Positions 12,357-26,000 are shown, counted from the stretch's first letter. The stretch: DNA of 64,000 nt from Heligmosomoides polygyrus polygyrus (GCA_947396885.1 OX377202.1:78092643-78156642); one strand, 5' to 3'. Notes: generated by a model from the letters alone, not told the origin. Program-made: numbers and translations.

Positions 12357-13050
12357 ATTAGTCGCAACTCGGATGCGCACCGACGATTCCAACAGTGCCT
12401 TCGAAGCCAATTAGCGTCGACTCGCGCCGTGACACCCGCCGCTTCCAAGTTCCAAGTCAGCCATACAGGTCGATCGTGACCCCACTGAGGACGAGACTTC
12501 ACAGATCGATCAGATTTAAAATTACAGTGGATAACTTATTTAGAGGGTTTACAAAGTCGTGCTGGTGCGAATCCTGTGTAGTTTCATATCAGAATTTCGA
12601 GCTCTTTTTTATGGGCTGTACAAGAATGTTTGAAAATTCCTCCGTAGAGATATTTTGATGCAGACCTCCATACACTAAAAAAGCAGAAGCATAATAAGAA
12701 CTTGAATTCGATCGACCAATCTATGTAGCAGAAGCATTTCATATTTAGCATTTCATATATAATTCTGATTTCAAAGTAGGTAGGAATCGCGCCAGTACGA
12801 CTATCTACGCTGCCTTTGTAAACCCTCCAATCAAGTTATCCACTGTAACTGTAAATCTGATCGATCTGTGGAGTCTCGCCCTCAATCGGGTCGCGGTCGA
12901 TCTGCTCCCGGCTTCCGCGCTCGGCTATGTCGTCATTGCCTCCGCGGCAAGGGCTGCCTTTGAAGCGGGGGTTCACTGCGCGAGTCGACGATAATTGGCA
13001 CCGAAGGCTCCGTTGGCATCGTCAGTGCGCATCCGAGTCGGGACCAACGA
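12357..13050. repeat. Large inverted repeat (arms about 200-240 bp)
   Basis: The left arm (12357-12560) and the right arm (about 12810-13050) are reverse-complement copies. Both include ACTCGGATGCGCAC, TCGTCGACTCGCGC, ACAGATCGATCAGATTTA and ACAGTGGATAACTT. The right arm has about 40 extra bases. The spacer is about 250 bp and A+T-rich. This could be two copies of one short element inserted head to head, or one foldback element. A transcript across it would form long double-stranded RNA. Confidence 0.7.
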
Positions 13051-13176
13051 CTATCACCCCTTTAGTGTTGCTGTGTTTGACTGAAGTACATACGGGTGGT
13101 TAGTCAGGCCCTGTCGTACGGGCGAGGAGCTCCGAGCAGCCAGCAAGACTGCGACAAGGGATGGGGAGACTTTTCA

Positions 13177-13193
13177 GGCGGCCTCGAACCGCC
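13177..13193 (-). other. tRNA-like T-arm / pol III B-box
   Basis: On the minus strand the bases form a perfect 5-bp stem (GGCGG/CCGCC) around the 7-nt loop TTCGAGG, the shape of a tRNA T-arm, containing GGTTCGAGGCC, which fits the B-box consensus. The bases upstream do not make a good acceptor or anticodon stem. It is probably the head of a tRNA-derived SINE or a tRNA relic. Confidence 0.35.
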
Positions 13194-13519
13194 TTACGAT
13201 GTACTACCAGTCTACCGAGAGCAAGCTTTTATCCCAGGCACACAGTTACAATCTGCGCAGGCGCGAACACACCCACGCACATTGTGGAAAAACACGCCGC
13301 TTCCACACAATGAACGAGCCGATACAACACCGCAGGAGAAAGGAGTCCAGCCCTGCATTCCACCTGCTTCTCTGGGCAGTACATGGTCGCATTTGGTTAG
13401 TGATTTATTCCTCTATCCACCATTTGGGGATGCGTCATGTGGCCCGGACAATCGGCTCAAGATCACTCGTAACAAGATAGCCAGAAGGCACTCTATCGAG
13501 GGAGATCCGTGTTAACACT

Positions 13520-15600
13520 TACTTATTCTAAATTAAAGGGCAACAAATGACGGGTAGTGAAAACGTTGGATTATCGCTTCGCGTCGACTCAGATTGCGTA
13601 CACATAAACTGCCGCACATTAAACGACGCGCGAAACTTATAGTTTTTTAAACATAAGGCTTTTCTGGAAGGATGATAGCGCCTGCGGATGACATGTCATT
13701 GTAAGCACATCTAAAAGAATAAAGTGGTGACAGTCAGTGCTGTTCAGCATGTGTCTAGATTGTTCTACGCATTCTACTACGAAATCGTGAAGGCAGTTCA
13801 CGCTGTGACCAACCGATGAAGAATGCCGTGCCTCATTCTGCGCAAACACTTCTGGTACCACGCATCGATCTCAGAGGAATGGAGGTTTCCACTGGATATA
13901 CGAACCAGTGTCGAGGTACCTCGCAAAATCAGGCCACCTAGCAACTGCGCCACTTCTCCTCACTTTCCTCCTTCCTCTTCTGCTTGACTACAAGTTGCAT
14001 CTATGACTACATTCGCAGTAGAGACAAGCGGATATCAGTCCCTCTCCTTATTTTTTAAACTTCATTTCACGGCCAACCGTAGATATCGTTATGGTTTATT
14101 TTCTTGATTTATACGTTCGTGGCTATCATAAGCATGAACATAAATGGCATACACGGTTACATAGCTGTCGACAGTAGGTAGGGAAGCAGGGATACCCGAA
14201 GTTTAAATCACTACGTGCTGGGTTGACCCAAGTCTAATGGCTGTTCCAAGCTCCAAACCTATAGTGAGACCACTCCAGACTCCTCGATTTCCAGTTTCCT
14301 CCAAGCTGCTTGTGATTCCCTTCGTTCTAAAAATGATGAATGATTCTTGTACTCTTATTCTTTGACTGCATTTTATCGATCATATTGAGTAAGTTTCGTT
14401 GTGTTAGTTTCTCTTGTTTAGACACTTTGCTAGTGCGTCCTAAGACGTATATAATAAATAAATAAATAGAAGCGGATGTCGCAGTCAACGGGTGTGGCCT
14501 AGTGTTGCACTGCGTATCGATCATTGGTTTCTTTTGCACTCCAATCCTTCCATCCCGGAGGAATTAAACGCCGAATTGTGACCGGATAGGCAGCGCAATC
14601 TTCTGCTTAGGCCATACATGCATTCAGATTGCCACCACAATATGATGTGGATGAGGCTATATTTATTTATTTGTTAACAATAAAGTGAATTGAAGAGTAT
14701 AAAATCCGAAAATTGTGGTTTCTCTCAAAGCGCTTCATATCTCCAGACGAACCTTTTAGTTATGACACCTCCCCGGTGGCTCGCCAGTCAAGAGGGAGGC
14801 GTTATAAGCTTTTTAGATGTGTATCAATTATAAGAGTGAATTTAACAAAATTGCTTAAAAACTTTAATATTATATTATATGTATTCTAACAAGCTTTACT
14901 ATAATTGTATAATAAAAAAGTATCGCAAAAGTTTTTTTAAATCATTATGTTTAATATTAGTCATTTAATTGGGGGTAATATTCGGCTATGGGAAACACCG
15001 GTAAATGAATGAAGACCTTGGAGTAGTGCCCCTTAATCTTACCCTGGTAACTCCCTCTGCTTAAAAATTGCCGAACGCAGTTTATGAGCATAGACGAATG
15101 TCCACTGCCTTCATCTTAACGACCATTTTCTCTGCCAGAACTTTGTCAAAAGTCGCTGAATGGCACCGACCTTTTCATCTAGTCACTGTTGATTCTAACC
15201 CTTCCTCGTAATTGTTACAACCAGCACTCAGCCGGCGTAATAACCTGTTTAATTTCAGGCTGTTATAGATAAGAGGCGATATACGCAAATTTCCCTTTAA
15301 ACTAGGCACTTTACATTTTAACTGAACAGCTTTCACTTAAAGCCGGACATTTTTAAAGCAAAAATAAACTCATCTGAAGTCAAAATAGATAGTTAATAGA
15401 TAGAATCGATAACCCCACACAGCTTGTCAACTTACTGGGCAGGTTAATTTTAAAAACTTTAAAGAGTTATACAAAATTTTCCTTAAGTAACAAATTATTC
15501 AGTTTTTAAGAGTTTCTTCTTTAATGTAGAAAGAGCTTGCTTTTATTTGGAAGATGTTCAGTTTGATTTCATAAGTGTCAAGTTGGTCCTAAAGACTGTC
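13520..15600. other. Gene-poor A+T-rich stretch
   Basis: No protein-like frame is seen. At about 14447-14468 an ATAATAAATAAATAAATAG run resembles the 3' tail of the CR1-type LINE at 39560-43552, so 14290-14470 may be a LINE 3'-UTR relic. 14850-14960 is very A+T-rich. Confidence 0.4.
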
Positions 15601-15613
15601 CAATTTAAAAACG

Positions 15614-15688
15614 GCGCCGGTGGTGTAAAGGCGTAGAGCATTCCCGCCCGGTCAATGGGAGGTGCGGGTTCGAGTCCCGCTTGGCGCT
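15614..15688 (+). tRNA. tRNA-like sequence, glycine-type acceptor, probably pseudogene or SINE head
   Basis: A 7-bp acceptor stem (GCGCCGG with TTGGCGC, two G-U pairs) and a perfect T-arm (GCGGG-TTCGAGT-CCCGC) are present. TGGTGTAAAGG fits the A-box and GGTTCGAGTCC fits the B-box exactly. A TTTT pol III terminator follows at about 15693. The acceptor and D-arm start resemble eukaryotic tRNA-Gly. The anticodon arm is abnormal: TTCCC/GGGAG encloses an 11-nt loop instead of 7, so the anticodon is not defined. Confidence 0.5.
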
Positions 15689-15828
15689 AGAAGTTTTGAT
15701 CACAGCAAAACATCTTTGTGACAGCGATTGGACAAGTGCCGAATTTGACGTGAAAATGATTTATATATACACACAGACGCGTTCCTGCGTATTAAATAGC
15801 GTGGGATAGCGGATGACGCTCTGGCGAC

Positions 15829-15975
15829 ATGTCTTCTGAATACAGATGCTCGTTGTACGAGATCTATTACACGTCTTCTGAATCCGCACGCTAGTTATTC
15901 AGTCTGTGACACGTCTTCATGGTACGGCCGAACGTTGCGCGATCTCTGTTACACGTTTTCTGAATGCAGGTTCCC
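15829..15975 (+). repeat. Degenerate minisatellite, about 41-bp unit
   Basis: Three to four units start with ACGTCTTCTGAAT-like words at about 15829, 15871, 15911 and 15953. Each is followed by a CGCACG...GTT...CGATCTCTGT-like core. The same unit recurs at 25037-25125, so this is a dispersed family. Confidence 0.6.
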
Positions 15976-16740
15976 CATCCCTTCATTGACGCCCTTCATT
16001 GAGCGCCAAAAATAGAATGGTCTCAGCCCTTTCCCACAATTGCCCTTTGATAAGCTCAAATGCACCTGACATAAGCCGCAGTATCGTGTGCAGTATTGAC
16101 CTATGTGGTACTACCCTCTGTCACTACCTTCTTATTGCCGAGAAACATAATTGGTCCCCCTCAAACGTCATTTCCGTGCAAATTCGATCGGTGGTAACCA
16201 TCCGGTAGAAGATACTTGGTTGCGAACCCTGTTAATGGGACAAGACAACCGTGCGACTCCCATCTCAAGCGGTCAATCTGGGGTCGATACTGCTTACCGA
16301 GAGGTCCACCTAGAGGCCGTTATTTAACCGAGCATTCCAACGAACTGGCGTTTCTGTACCACTTCGCAACTCCCACATCTCCTATGCCTTTGAGCAGGTT
16401 ATTGAGCTGCTCATGCCTTGTTGTTTTCGTGTGCTAAATTCCACTTCGGTCGTAACTGTGGAGGAAAACTAATCCAGCAAATGCGCTATTGCAGCTCAAC
16501 GTCGTCGTGCTTCAATCCCAATAGGAGAGGGGCCCACCTTACAACGGGATCTGCGTGCTATCTTTCGCCTTCTTGGCGTGTCCACCACCAACAGCGCGTT
16601 TCCTCGAGAATCTAGTGGCTGCCTCACGTTGTACATTACATGTTGCACCACTTGATTCCATTCCAACTTTCATTTAGGTGTGTGTATAATGAGAGACCCC
16701 CCCCCCCTTATTGGGATTGCATCGGCGTCATCCCAGAACT
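15976..16740. other. No gene recognised
   Basis: Short frames without recognisable content. A run of ten C residues at about 16698 is followed by CTTATTGGGATTGCA; a similar ATTGGGATTGCA word occurs at about 23771, suggesting a shared repeat. Confidence 0.4.
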
Positions 16741-16757
16741 CAGCGGCAAACTCACAG

Positions 16758-16763
16758 TTTTAT
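16758..16763 (-). other. Polyadenylation signal of the FET gene
   Basis: AATAAA on the minus strand lies about 275 bases downstream of the stop codon at 17038, a plausible 3'-UTR length. It marks the likely end of the fust-1-like transcript. Confidence 0.5.
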
Positions 16764-17037
16764 TCCGTAACATGGAAAGAATGTTATAAGAAAAACCGTA
16801 GGAAATACAACAGGTGACCGCTCCATCGGACAAGCTGTGACAGCACGAACACAATATCAAATAATTACGAACTCACTTAAATACTAGAACAACAGTCGAA
16901 CAACAGTAAACACATATTCTTCTGAGACCAGGAGTACTTTTCTCTCAGAGCACACAGATCACTCAGTTACAATGAGGACAACCAATTTGTGAGTCTTGTA
17001 GTAATTCACGGTAAAGTTAGCGACCGAGAAAGCGGAC

Positions 17038-20000
17038 TCAATACGGCTTGTGCCTGTCTCCACCGAACCCGCCGCGGCCACCGCGCATAGCGCCGCCGCT
17101 TCCTCCGCCACCGCCACCGCCACCTCCACCGGCGCCGCCTGGCTTCGGGGCTCCGCACTGGTTGCAAGCCTAAACATGGGGGACGTTCAAATTGCGTACG
17201 CCTTCAAGATGTCGACTCGTTGGTCTTACTTGTCGGAAGGCGAAGTTGTTGTTTCCGCAGGACTCGCACGGCCAGTCGTTGCTGCGCTGTTCCATATTCG
17301 CGTTGCCTCCACCTCCACCGCGGCTGAAGCCACCGCGACCACGTCCGCCTCCTGAACCATCTGGAGAGATTTTCCCGTCGAAATCGATAAAAACAGAAAG
17401 TGCTCTTCTGCCTGGACTCTCAGATATCGAGCTCTCATACTCAAACGCTTGCGGTCACACCAACCTCCGGGCTCGCTTAAGGCCACGTATTTTTAGGAAC
17501 ACTTCTTAACACGCCCCAGACCCCCACCGAGACCGAGCCCATGTATTGAACCCTGAACCCTAACACTTGATCAACGTCCAAACACATCATTCAGATTATC
17601 ACCAATAGAAAAGCAAACACACCGAAATCTCCTCTGAAGCCGCCTCCACCGCCGCGACCGCCAAATCCGCCGTCTAAACCGAAACGCTCTTGGCCGTGTT
17701 TTACAACAATGTGCTGCGACAACTTACCGAATCCACCTCTGCCTCCTCGTGGAGAACCTCGGAAGCCGCCACCTCCTGCAGGAGCTCCACGAGCTGAAGC
17801 GTCCATTGGCTTGAACTTAGCGATGGAAATCGTCATTGGGCGATCGCCACCAGGGAACGGCTGTCCGTTGTACATCTCAATGCAGCGCTGGGCCACTTCG
17901 GCGGAAGTGAAGGTGATCATACACTCTCCCTGAAATGAGCTTAGTCAAGAACATCCACCCAGGATGGTGTTACCTCCACGAACCTTTGGCTCGCCCGTGG
18001 CTCTGTCGGTGTAGATCTTTATCCTTGGAGCACCAGTTCTGTCATTTTTAGCGATGTCACCAACCGTATTAAACACGTCAGCGATGTAAGTCTCGTTTGC
18101 TCTGAAACAAATAGATGATAAAACTTGGACGGCATTCACGCAAGAGAGCTCACTGAAATATGCGACTTAATACACTCACGTCAAAGGCACTCCTTGCACG
18201 AAAACGGTTTCCTTCAGTTCCACTCGGTCATCTTGACGTCCGAAGTTTCCGCTGTCTCCTCTATCTCCTCCGAAGCCTCCACGGCCTGAATAAACAGAGA
18301 ATAGACAAGGGAGCAGACAAGTTGGAAACGTCAGTGTTATGGGACCAAAGCGGGTAGAGTGGAGCTGCGGACGCCTCAGATATTTGAAGGAACGTGTGTT
18401 ACTCTTTCTTGCTCATTGTTCAACACACTCTGAACCACCAAGTTTGCCTTTTTTAATCGAAACCTCTAGAAGGATGTCTATATTTTCGCTAAGACATTCA
18501 TTCACCAAGTCAGAAACTTATAAGAAAAATGCAGAAACACCTCTGACGAGAGCTACAACAGCTAGCATAACAATTGCAGTGTTCTATACACTTCCCTGAT
18601 ACTCAAAAAATATCTCGGAGTTGCGATTATTCTTCTGGAACCATTTGCTTGCGAATATTGTTTTTGTTACTATTAAACTGATGACATTCTCGACCTCGTC
18701 CCAATTCATGCCTAATTCAGTCTCTAAAGAGCTCTGGACAGCTGCGAACTTGAGGCAGTCATCTCTACATTTTACTCCGAACTCCTCTTGATACACCGTG
18801 GCCATAGCCATGTCACACCAAAGCCTTCACTCGGCTCTTAACAGTCCTAACGCTTGACTGTTATTGTATTTCTCCAACTGGTATGGTTTACGCACAATAT
18901 TAGATAAACGTACTATGACAGATCGGACAATTCACAGATTAGCACATCCTTACGAACAACTCTTTCCCTATGAGCTTCAGTTTGAAGAAGTTTGCCAATT
19001 TGTGCATTTTTCCTTCTATCGAGACTTTCTGGGAGCTCGAGTCTGCTAAGCAAACGCACCTGCTCGCAGGAGAACGGCAGTCTTCCTCCGACTCATTTGT
19101 GGGCTGTTCTCTTTATATTCGTTCTTTTTGGTAATACTGTCCCTATACCTCTCTAGACGTCGCTACAGTGTCCAGGGTAAAGCGCGTTCACCTCCTCCTC
19201 CTCTTGAACGCTGTTTGAGCGACTGTTACAAACCAATTACTCGAGCCGTTATTCCAAAAGTGCCGGTTTGTCGATACAATGATAGCAGCTGGCGTTACGG
19301 CTCCATTAAAAAGCGCGTTTGGTGTTTTTCTAGGACGTAGTTGGACTGGTGAATAATTTCCAATCGCCATTGTCGGACAAACTGTTCCACATAGTAGCTT
19401 CTCAGTCTTGGTTTAAATCCTGTAACACCAATACAACGTGTGAATCGTATTTTATTAATATCATTGCGCCAAATACCTGCCCTTGAACATATTTCCAATT
19501 CTTTTTTTAAAAGCAGTTTCCACTACACACTGATTCAACACCGTACAGCACCTTCAAATCCGCAGGTCCTCCACACCCGCAATGGTCCCAGTAACTGACT
19601 TTATATTAATAATATTTGAAATTATTTCGATGATTTTTTCACTCCCCGTCAAACAACGAAAACCTCGTAACGAACTGTACACAGAACACTGCTACAATAC
19701 TCCAGTTTCACAATTCCAAATCCAAGCAAAGAAATTTTCCTCATTCATTACACAGACCAATTTTACTACACTTTACGACAATTCCCATTTTGATTTGTAT
19801 ATTTTAAATATAAGTACATTAATAACACTGATTTTTATAGAATACCTTGGAAACCTCCTCTTCCACCGGGACCTCCCGGGCTGAAACACAACGAGATAAT
19901 CTAGGGCAACAAACGCAATCGAAGCGGGACCATCCAGTCCACATTTGATTGCGCTGTGCCCTAGACATTGCAAAACCACTTCCTCCAATGATCACACCAC

Positions 20001-23000
20001 GCCAAGCGCTCGACGCCGACGAGCATGCTCAACGGCGGAAGTGGATTTGCAACTTCCACGAGAAGACGCGCAGATTCTTCACACTCGATTTTCATTTGCT
20101 GACTGTCTGATTTTCGAGTTTACGGTGGTGGTGTTGAGCTGCATTCAGCCCATCCTGGAACTCTAAAGCATACTCGTTTACCTCATCATCCCCGTAGGGA
20201 TTGTCAACAAACATTTACGCTATCATCAACATGAAAGTGATCCGGCATAAAGTAAGAAGGGTCGCAATGAAACTCACAAACGAAAGAGCGTCTTTTAATT
20301 TCTTCATCGACCCGCTGTACTTGAACTGCCCGACCAGCAATTATGACGAAGTTGAAGTGAAAAACCGTCACCTTCACTTTGTCCTCAATAACTTACCGTC
20401 TCACCACTTCACCACACCGTAACTCATAATAATCGACTGCAATCAGTGGCCCAGATGGCCAGATCACTTAAACTCTATAACATTAGTTTTAGCCACGAAC
20501 ATCTGACATCACCGTTCTTTGACTGCAGACTCGAAGAACAACAAACGCTTCCCAAATGAAGAATGAGAACAAACCAAAAGCTTACAGGAAACACACACCT
20601 CAAAGGTGGACGAGCACTCGACAATGTTTGGCGAAACGTAAAAATTATTGAGAAATCTTACCCTCCACGGAATGCTCCTCGAGGTGGGCCTCCACCACGG
20701 CCTCCATCGTCCCAGCGACTGGGACCGCGACGCTCTCCTCCACCGCTGAAGGCATCCGGTCCACCACCACGTCCTCCAAAACCTCCACCACGTCCACCGA
20801 ATCCTCCTGCAGAAGATGAAACTGATTGCATTAAAATTCCAGCCTTTTTACTTCCACTAGGAAATTTCAACCTTTTTTACTACTACTGGGATAATTCTAC
20901 TTTTCACCGCGATAAAAGGACAATTGCACTCCACCTTTTCTGCCTATTTCCAACAAAGTCCTTCACTCCTACGGCTATGTACAGATCATAAGCAAAGTTT
21001 TGTCAACGAAACTTCATCGCAATACAGGTTAGGTTGATGAGAGAAGTGGCTATGGTGCACTCTTCTTACGGCAACTTTCCTTTTGCTTGAGCTTACTATT
21101 CTGACTAAATTACTATCGCCCGTGGTGTTGAGGCGGACTGTCGTTAAGAAAGCGTCAGATTTCATCCTAAAGTATTCCCTTATGAACCTATGAAGGCTCA
21201 AGTGCATATAGAACACAGTACATGCAGGACAGCTGACAATCCTACAGCAAAGTTGAGGCGGTATTAAGTATCAGTAAGAGGATGGTGTTTACGTTATGCT
21301 TTCTAAAGCATTTCTCTAGATCCTACTCAGCTGCACAAACTGCATCATCCTACGTCGCAACCCTAAGTCATCATCCTTGGCACAGGCCCGCTGTCCCACA
21401 TTAACAGCAACAAGACCTCCTCCAGGGGATAGGTTTACAATAGTTACAGAATATACGTGACGCAGCAGCTCTAAAGGAGAAATGGGGCAATATCGTGCGA
21501 GAATTCTTAAAGGAGAAATGGGGCAATATCGTGCGAGGCTACACGAAGTGGGTCTTACGTAGACCTAACCAAATTCTGCTGATGCACTCCATGGAGTCGT
21601 GGGGTTGATGTGGAGGTTTGCTCATCAACACGCGATACTGTAGCGCGTGGCTGCTGCCGCTGCGTCGTGGATCGTGTCGGCCTCCACCTGCGCGTTCGGT
21701 CGATGTCTTATATGCACGCGTAAACACACACACGGCAAGCAGATCATGGGGCGGTGGATATAGGCGTGCTGCATTCGAATTCCGCACCGAAGGAGGCCGG
21801 GGTTCGGCCCTGGACCCCCAGTCGCTGGCACTTTGCCACCTTTTCCTAGAGTCCCTTCCCTAGCCTTGCGCTGCCAACGCCCACTGGGCTACGAAAGCAG
21901 TTTCCGCACGAGCAGCTTGGATCGCACGCACCCTGAAGTCCCTTTCTTAGCCTTGTTCTGCTCTCGAAGAGCAACTCCCACTGGGCGACGAAAGCAAATT
22001 CCACACGAGCAGCTTGGATCGCACGCACCCTGCAGTCCCCTCCCTAGCTTTGTTCTGCGCTCGAAGAGCGTAGAACTCAGCTGCCGACTCCCACTGGGCG
22101 ACGAAAACGTCCTCGAATGACAACGTCTCGGCTGGCGTACAGTCGCTGGCACTTTGCCACGTCAGCGCCTGGTTAGGTCCATGGCTATCCACGGAGTGCT
22201 TGGGATCAACTTTTCCTGGGCTAACCGAGACAGGAAAACTGCACAAGGAAAGAAAATCCCCGATCTGCAAATCTTGACACAAGCACGACAGAGGAGTCAC
22301 ACATCGGAGCTGCTTGCATACACAAGAGAGAACTCTCCCGCCAATTTTAGGTCTAGACAACAGAAATAGCTGATGGATGATTCCGCTGGCTGCACTTCGG
22401 GCCGTTTAGCCTTCCCTACTACCTGTCGCTGGCTACAAACCTATCCCACATTAAAGAGAGTTGCATTTAGAAATACAGTACATTGAAAATTATCACGAGA
22501 GTGATTTGATCGACCACGATCATTCTCACCGTACTTTCGTATCAAGCACACGAATACCCATATCCCGAAGTAACCTTTCCTAAACCGACTTAGTAAGTTA
22601 TCCGCAGTTAAGTGTTTTGCGCACAAAGCAGCTGTCCTCCTCTGCTACTACCACGCCATATTAAAGGATTGTAGCGCGTTCCCAGCCACATTAACTAAGC
22701 TATAAAAATAAGAGGTCGGAGGGAAAGAGCACCTAACAACACCCGTTTTTGAGTAGTTATCTCTCACCTCTATCGCCACCGAAGTCTCCGCGTCCTCCAC
22801 GACCGCCTCCTCTGCCGCCGAATCCTCCACGTCCTCCATCGAAGCCGGCTTCAGGTGGTGCGCCATAACCACCGCGTCCGCCGTCGAATCCACCGCGACC
22901 ACCATCGAATCCGCCACGTCCACCATCGAATCCACCACGGCCACCATCAAATCCGCCACGTCCACCATCGAATCCACCACGGCCACCGCCTCGTCCACCA

Positions 23001-26000
23001 TCGAATCCACCACGACCACCATCGAATCCGCCACGGCCGCCATCGAATCCTCCACGTCCACCATCAAATCCACCACGACCACCGCCTCGTCCGCCATCAA
23101 AGCCACCGCGACCGCCATCGAATCCACCACGACCACCATCGAATCCTCCACGTCCTCCATCAAATCCACCACGTCCGCCGCCATATCCACCACGACCGCC
23201 ATCATAGCCACCTCTGCCACCATCATAACCTCCACGACCACCCTCGTAGCCGCCTCTCGTGCTGTAGCCATCAGGTCCACCACCACGTCCACGAGTCGCT
23301 GAAAAAAAAAACTTCCAAAGCTCAGATCTGAAAGATCTGTAGTGAATGTCGAAGCAATACCTTTTGATGGATCTGGTGCTGGCGGAGCGCCTGAGCCATT
23401 AGCATAGTAGGCGCTGTACTGAAACAAAACGAATAAGGGATATTTCAAGATGAAATTCAAATAAAGCAAGGACTATCTACTAGGAGTTTTCTGCACTTCG
23501 GTTATAATAGTCCTTCTTTGTTTCCTTTGTCTTTGTTTAACATTGTAAATAGTTTCCCTCACTTTACGCTTTACACGAATCCTACCAGGTGCAACCTTAA
23601 TGCGGGGGTCCACTTTATAAGGGGACGTGCGTTCTATCGCTCGTTCCCTTGGGGTGTCCAACCCCAATCCCCGGGCTTCCTCAAGTGCGTCGAGAGCCTT
23701 ATGCTCTACATTATTTTGCATATGGTTACATTACAACCACCATTTAAATGTGTATAAGGTGGATCCCCATATTGGGATTGCACCTCTTACATTTAAAAGT
23801 GTCTGTGCGTGAACCACTTCCCTTTGTAAGCATGTGAACGTGCCGGACCAGTGATGATACGTACACGTGAAGCCTGTCAAAGCGATACTCACTTGAGAGG
23901 TGAAAATTGGTGGGAAATGGCCAGGCAAATGGACGGAAGGATTCCATAGGACGACCAATGCGGATCGACATTATCGATTTTTCGACAGAGGTTACGAGGT
24001 TCACCCGATTTGACTAATTTGAATGCGTTATAATGACCAATGGGTTAACTTCACAGCTGGTAAGCTATTTGATCGGGAGATCAGCACCGATCGATATTGA
24101 TTTTCCGACCAGCGTTATCGGTTGCCGCGCATATTTGACCGACCGTACTAGGAGCCACGCGAATGTGATGTTCGAGAGATGGGCTTCTCAGCAGGTGCCA
24201 AGACTCGATCGGGCAGCCAACATCGATCGATATTAGCAATTCTTCGTCAAACTTTACGCTATTCTAATATAAACATACTAGACGTTAAGCGGCCTAGTGG
24301 CCGCCAAACGTCTGGTTGGGGGCTTCGGCCGCAAACCCCGAGAATAGAACATACCAATCCTCCGCCATTCTTCTCTAGGCTTTCTTACTTGTATTACAAT
24401 AAACATAGTTTTGCTATATAGATTAGTGCAGCGGGATATGGTGGGCAGAATCTTCACTGTTCCTATGAGGTCCATCTACCCTCAATCGTATGCACGCAAT
24501 TTATTCTCCGAAGTGGCAGTTTCCCTATGTGGCGAGAAACAAATCATGAGAGTCCCAATCCAAAGTGCTTAATCTGCGGAAAAATAATTAAAATTGATCG
24601 GTATTGGTCGACAGGTCAACAACGTTTACTGTCCGACGGCAGTAATACTCCTCCGAATCCCATAATCACCCTCCCTCTTCTTCCCCTCCTCTCCCAGCTA
24701 ATACTTCTTTACCTATGTGCTTCCCCTCCTCTCCCCGCTAATACTTCCTTTCCTATGTGCTTCCCCTCCTCTCCCCGCTAATACTTCCTTACCTATGTGC
24801 TGGCGTGAGTGATAGTCAAGCACTCACATGTAACACTGAGTCACGACTCACATGTCACGACGTCTATGACACTCCTGCACCCCGACACACGCGCCACGAC
24901 TTCTATGACGCGTCTTCAGAAACCTGACGCACATTGGACGATATTGAGGGAAAATACTAGTCTCCCTTATTCCCCCATCTAGTGGTCCTTCTTTGTTGAT
25001 TCCTTCTTCATTGGTCCCTCTCCTATTAGTTCCCCTTACTTGGAATCCCTGCGCAAGTTAGACGTCTGCGGCACATCTTCTGAATCCCTACGCACGTTGG
25101 TCGACCTCTGCGGCACGTCTTCCTATCCCCGGCGCTGGGCAGTTGATCTCCATCCATACCCTGGCGCGTTGCCAGCTCAAAATATCGTAAACTTGGGTGA
25201 TCTACTGCCAAGGATATAGTTCGTCAGCAATCGCTCATGGTTAAGCTCAAAGAAAGCCCGGCTGGCATACGCCGGTGTGCCGTAGGCATCTCTTGGCTTC
25301 AGTCCCCCCTCCCCGTGACATTAGCCGATTATATATAGTAGGATAAAAGGCCTAGCACTGTCGACCTCTTCTGCCTAAATACTTGGCCGGTGGACATATA
25401 TTCGATCAGCGATTTTTCTGCAGGCAAGACTCCCCTGATCGGGAATCGTACAACTTTTTCTTATGGGGTCGAAGGATCTAAAAATCGTCATGTCAAAGGT
25501 GTTCGAGGCGAAGCCACCAACCACTTTTGGCGACCAGGAGACCCGTGAACGCCTGGCTTTATGAGGTAGCCATTGACCACGAGTCTACAGACGCACAAGT
25601 CCTCGGAATTTTCAGATGGTTGGCTATGAGTCTCAAGGCCTACCATCCTCATCCTCATCTACGTCCATCTATCCTACTCGAGAATACCTAACTTCGTACA
25701 GAAAGCACTGCAGGTCAATCCTGGGGCCGGAATCATCAACGACTTACGCACACTTAACAAATAAATTACAGCCAAAATTCCTGATAGCGCGGCTTATCGA
25801 GCGATATAAGGTGCGCTTTCAGGAATTTCGGCTGTAGTCTCTCTGTTAAATTGCTGTAAGTTGTTGCTAAATCCGTTCCGTAGTGCCTTTTCCTCTTCAA
25901 TCATGCCAGACTTTTTCTCATCCTACGTCTTTACTTAGTGCCTCGTTAGGTTCCACTTGACATGCCCCGCATCTTTTTCCGCAAACTAAGGAAAACTTGA

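Noticed and set aside
13141..13260. Functional tRNA gene on the minus strand
   Set aside because: Only the T-arm is convincing; acceptor and anticodon stems do not form.
18584..18811. A 75-codon minus-strand frame ([20 protein letters not shown]...) inside a FET intron
   Set aside because: Protein-like in feel, but the flanking exon phases are satisfied without it and no family is recognisable.
22855..23331. A 158-codon plus-strand frame very rich in His, Arg and Ile
   Set aside because: It is the antisense shadow of the RGG-repeat exon of the FET gene on the minus strand; exon phases support the minus strand.
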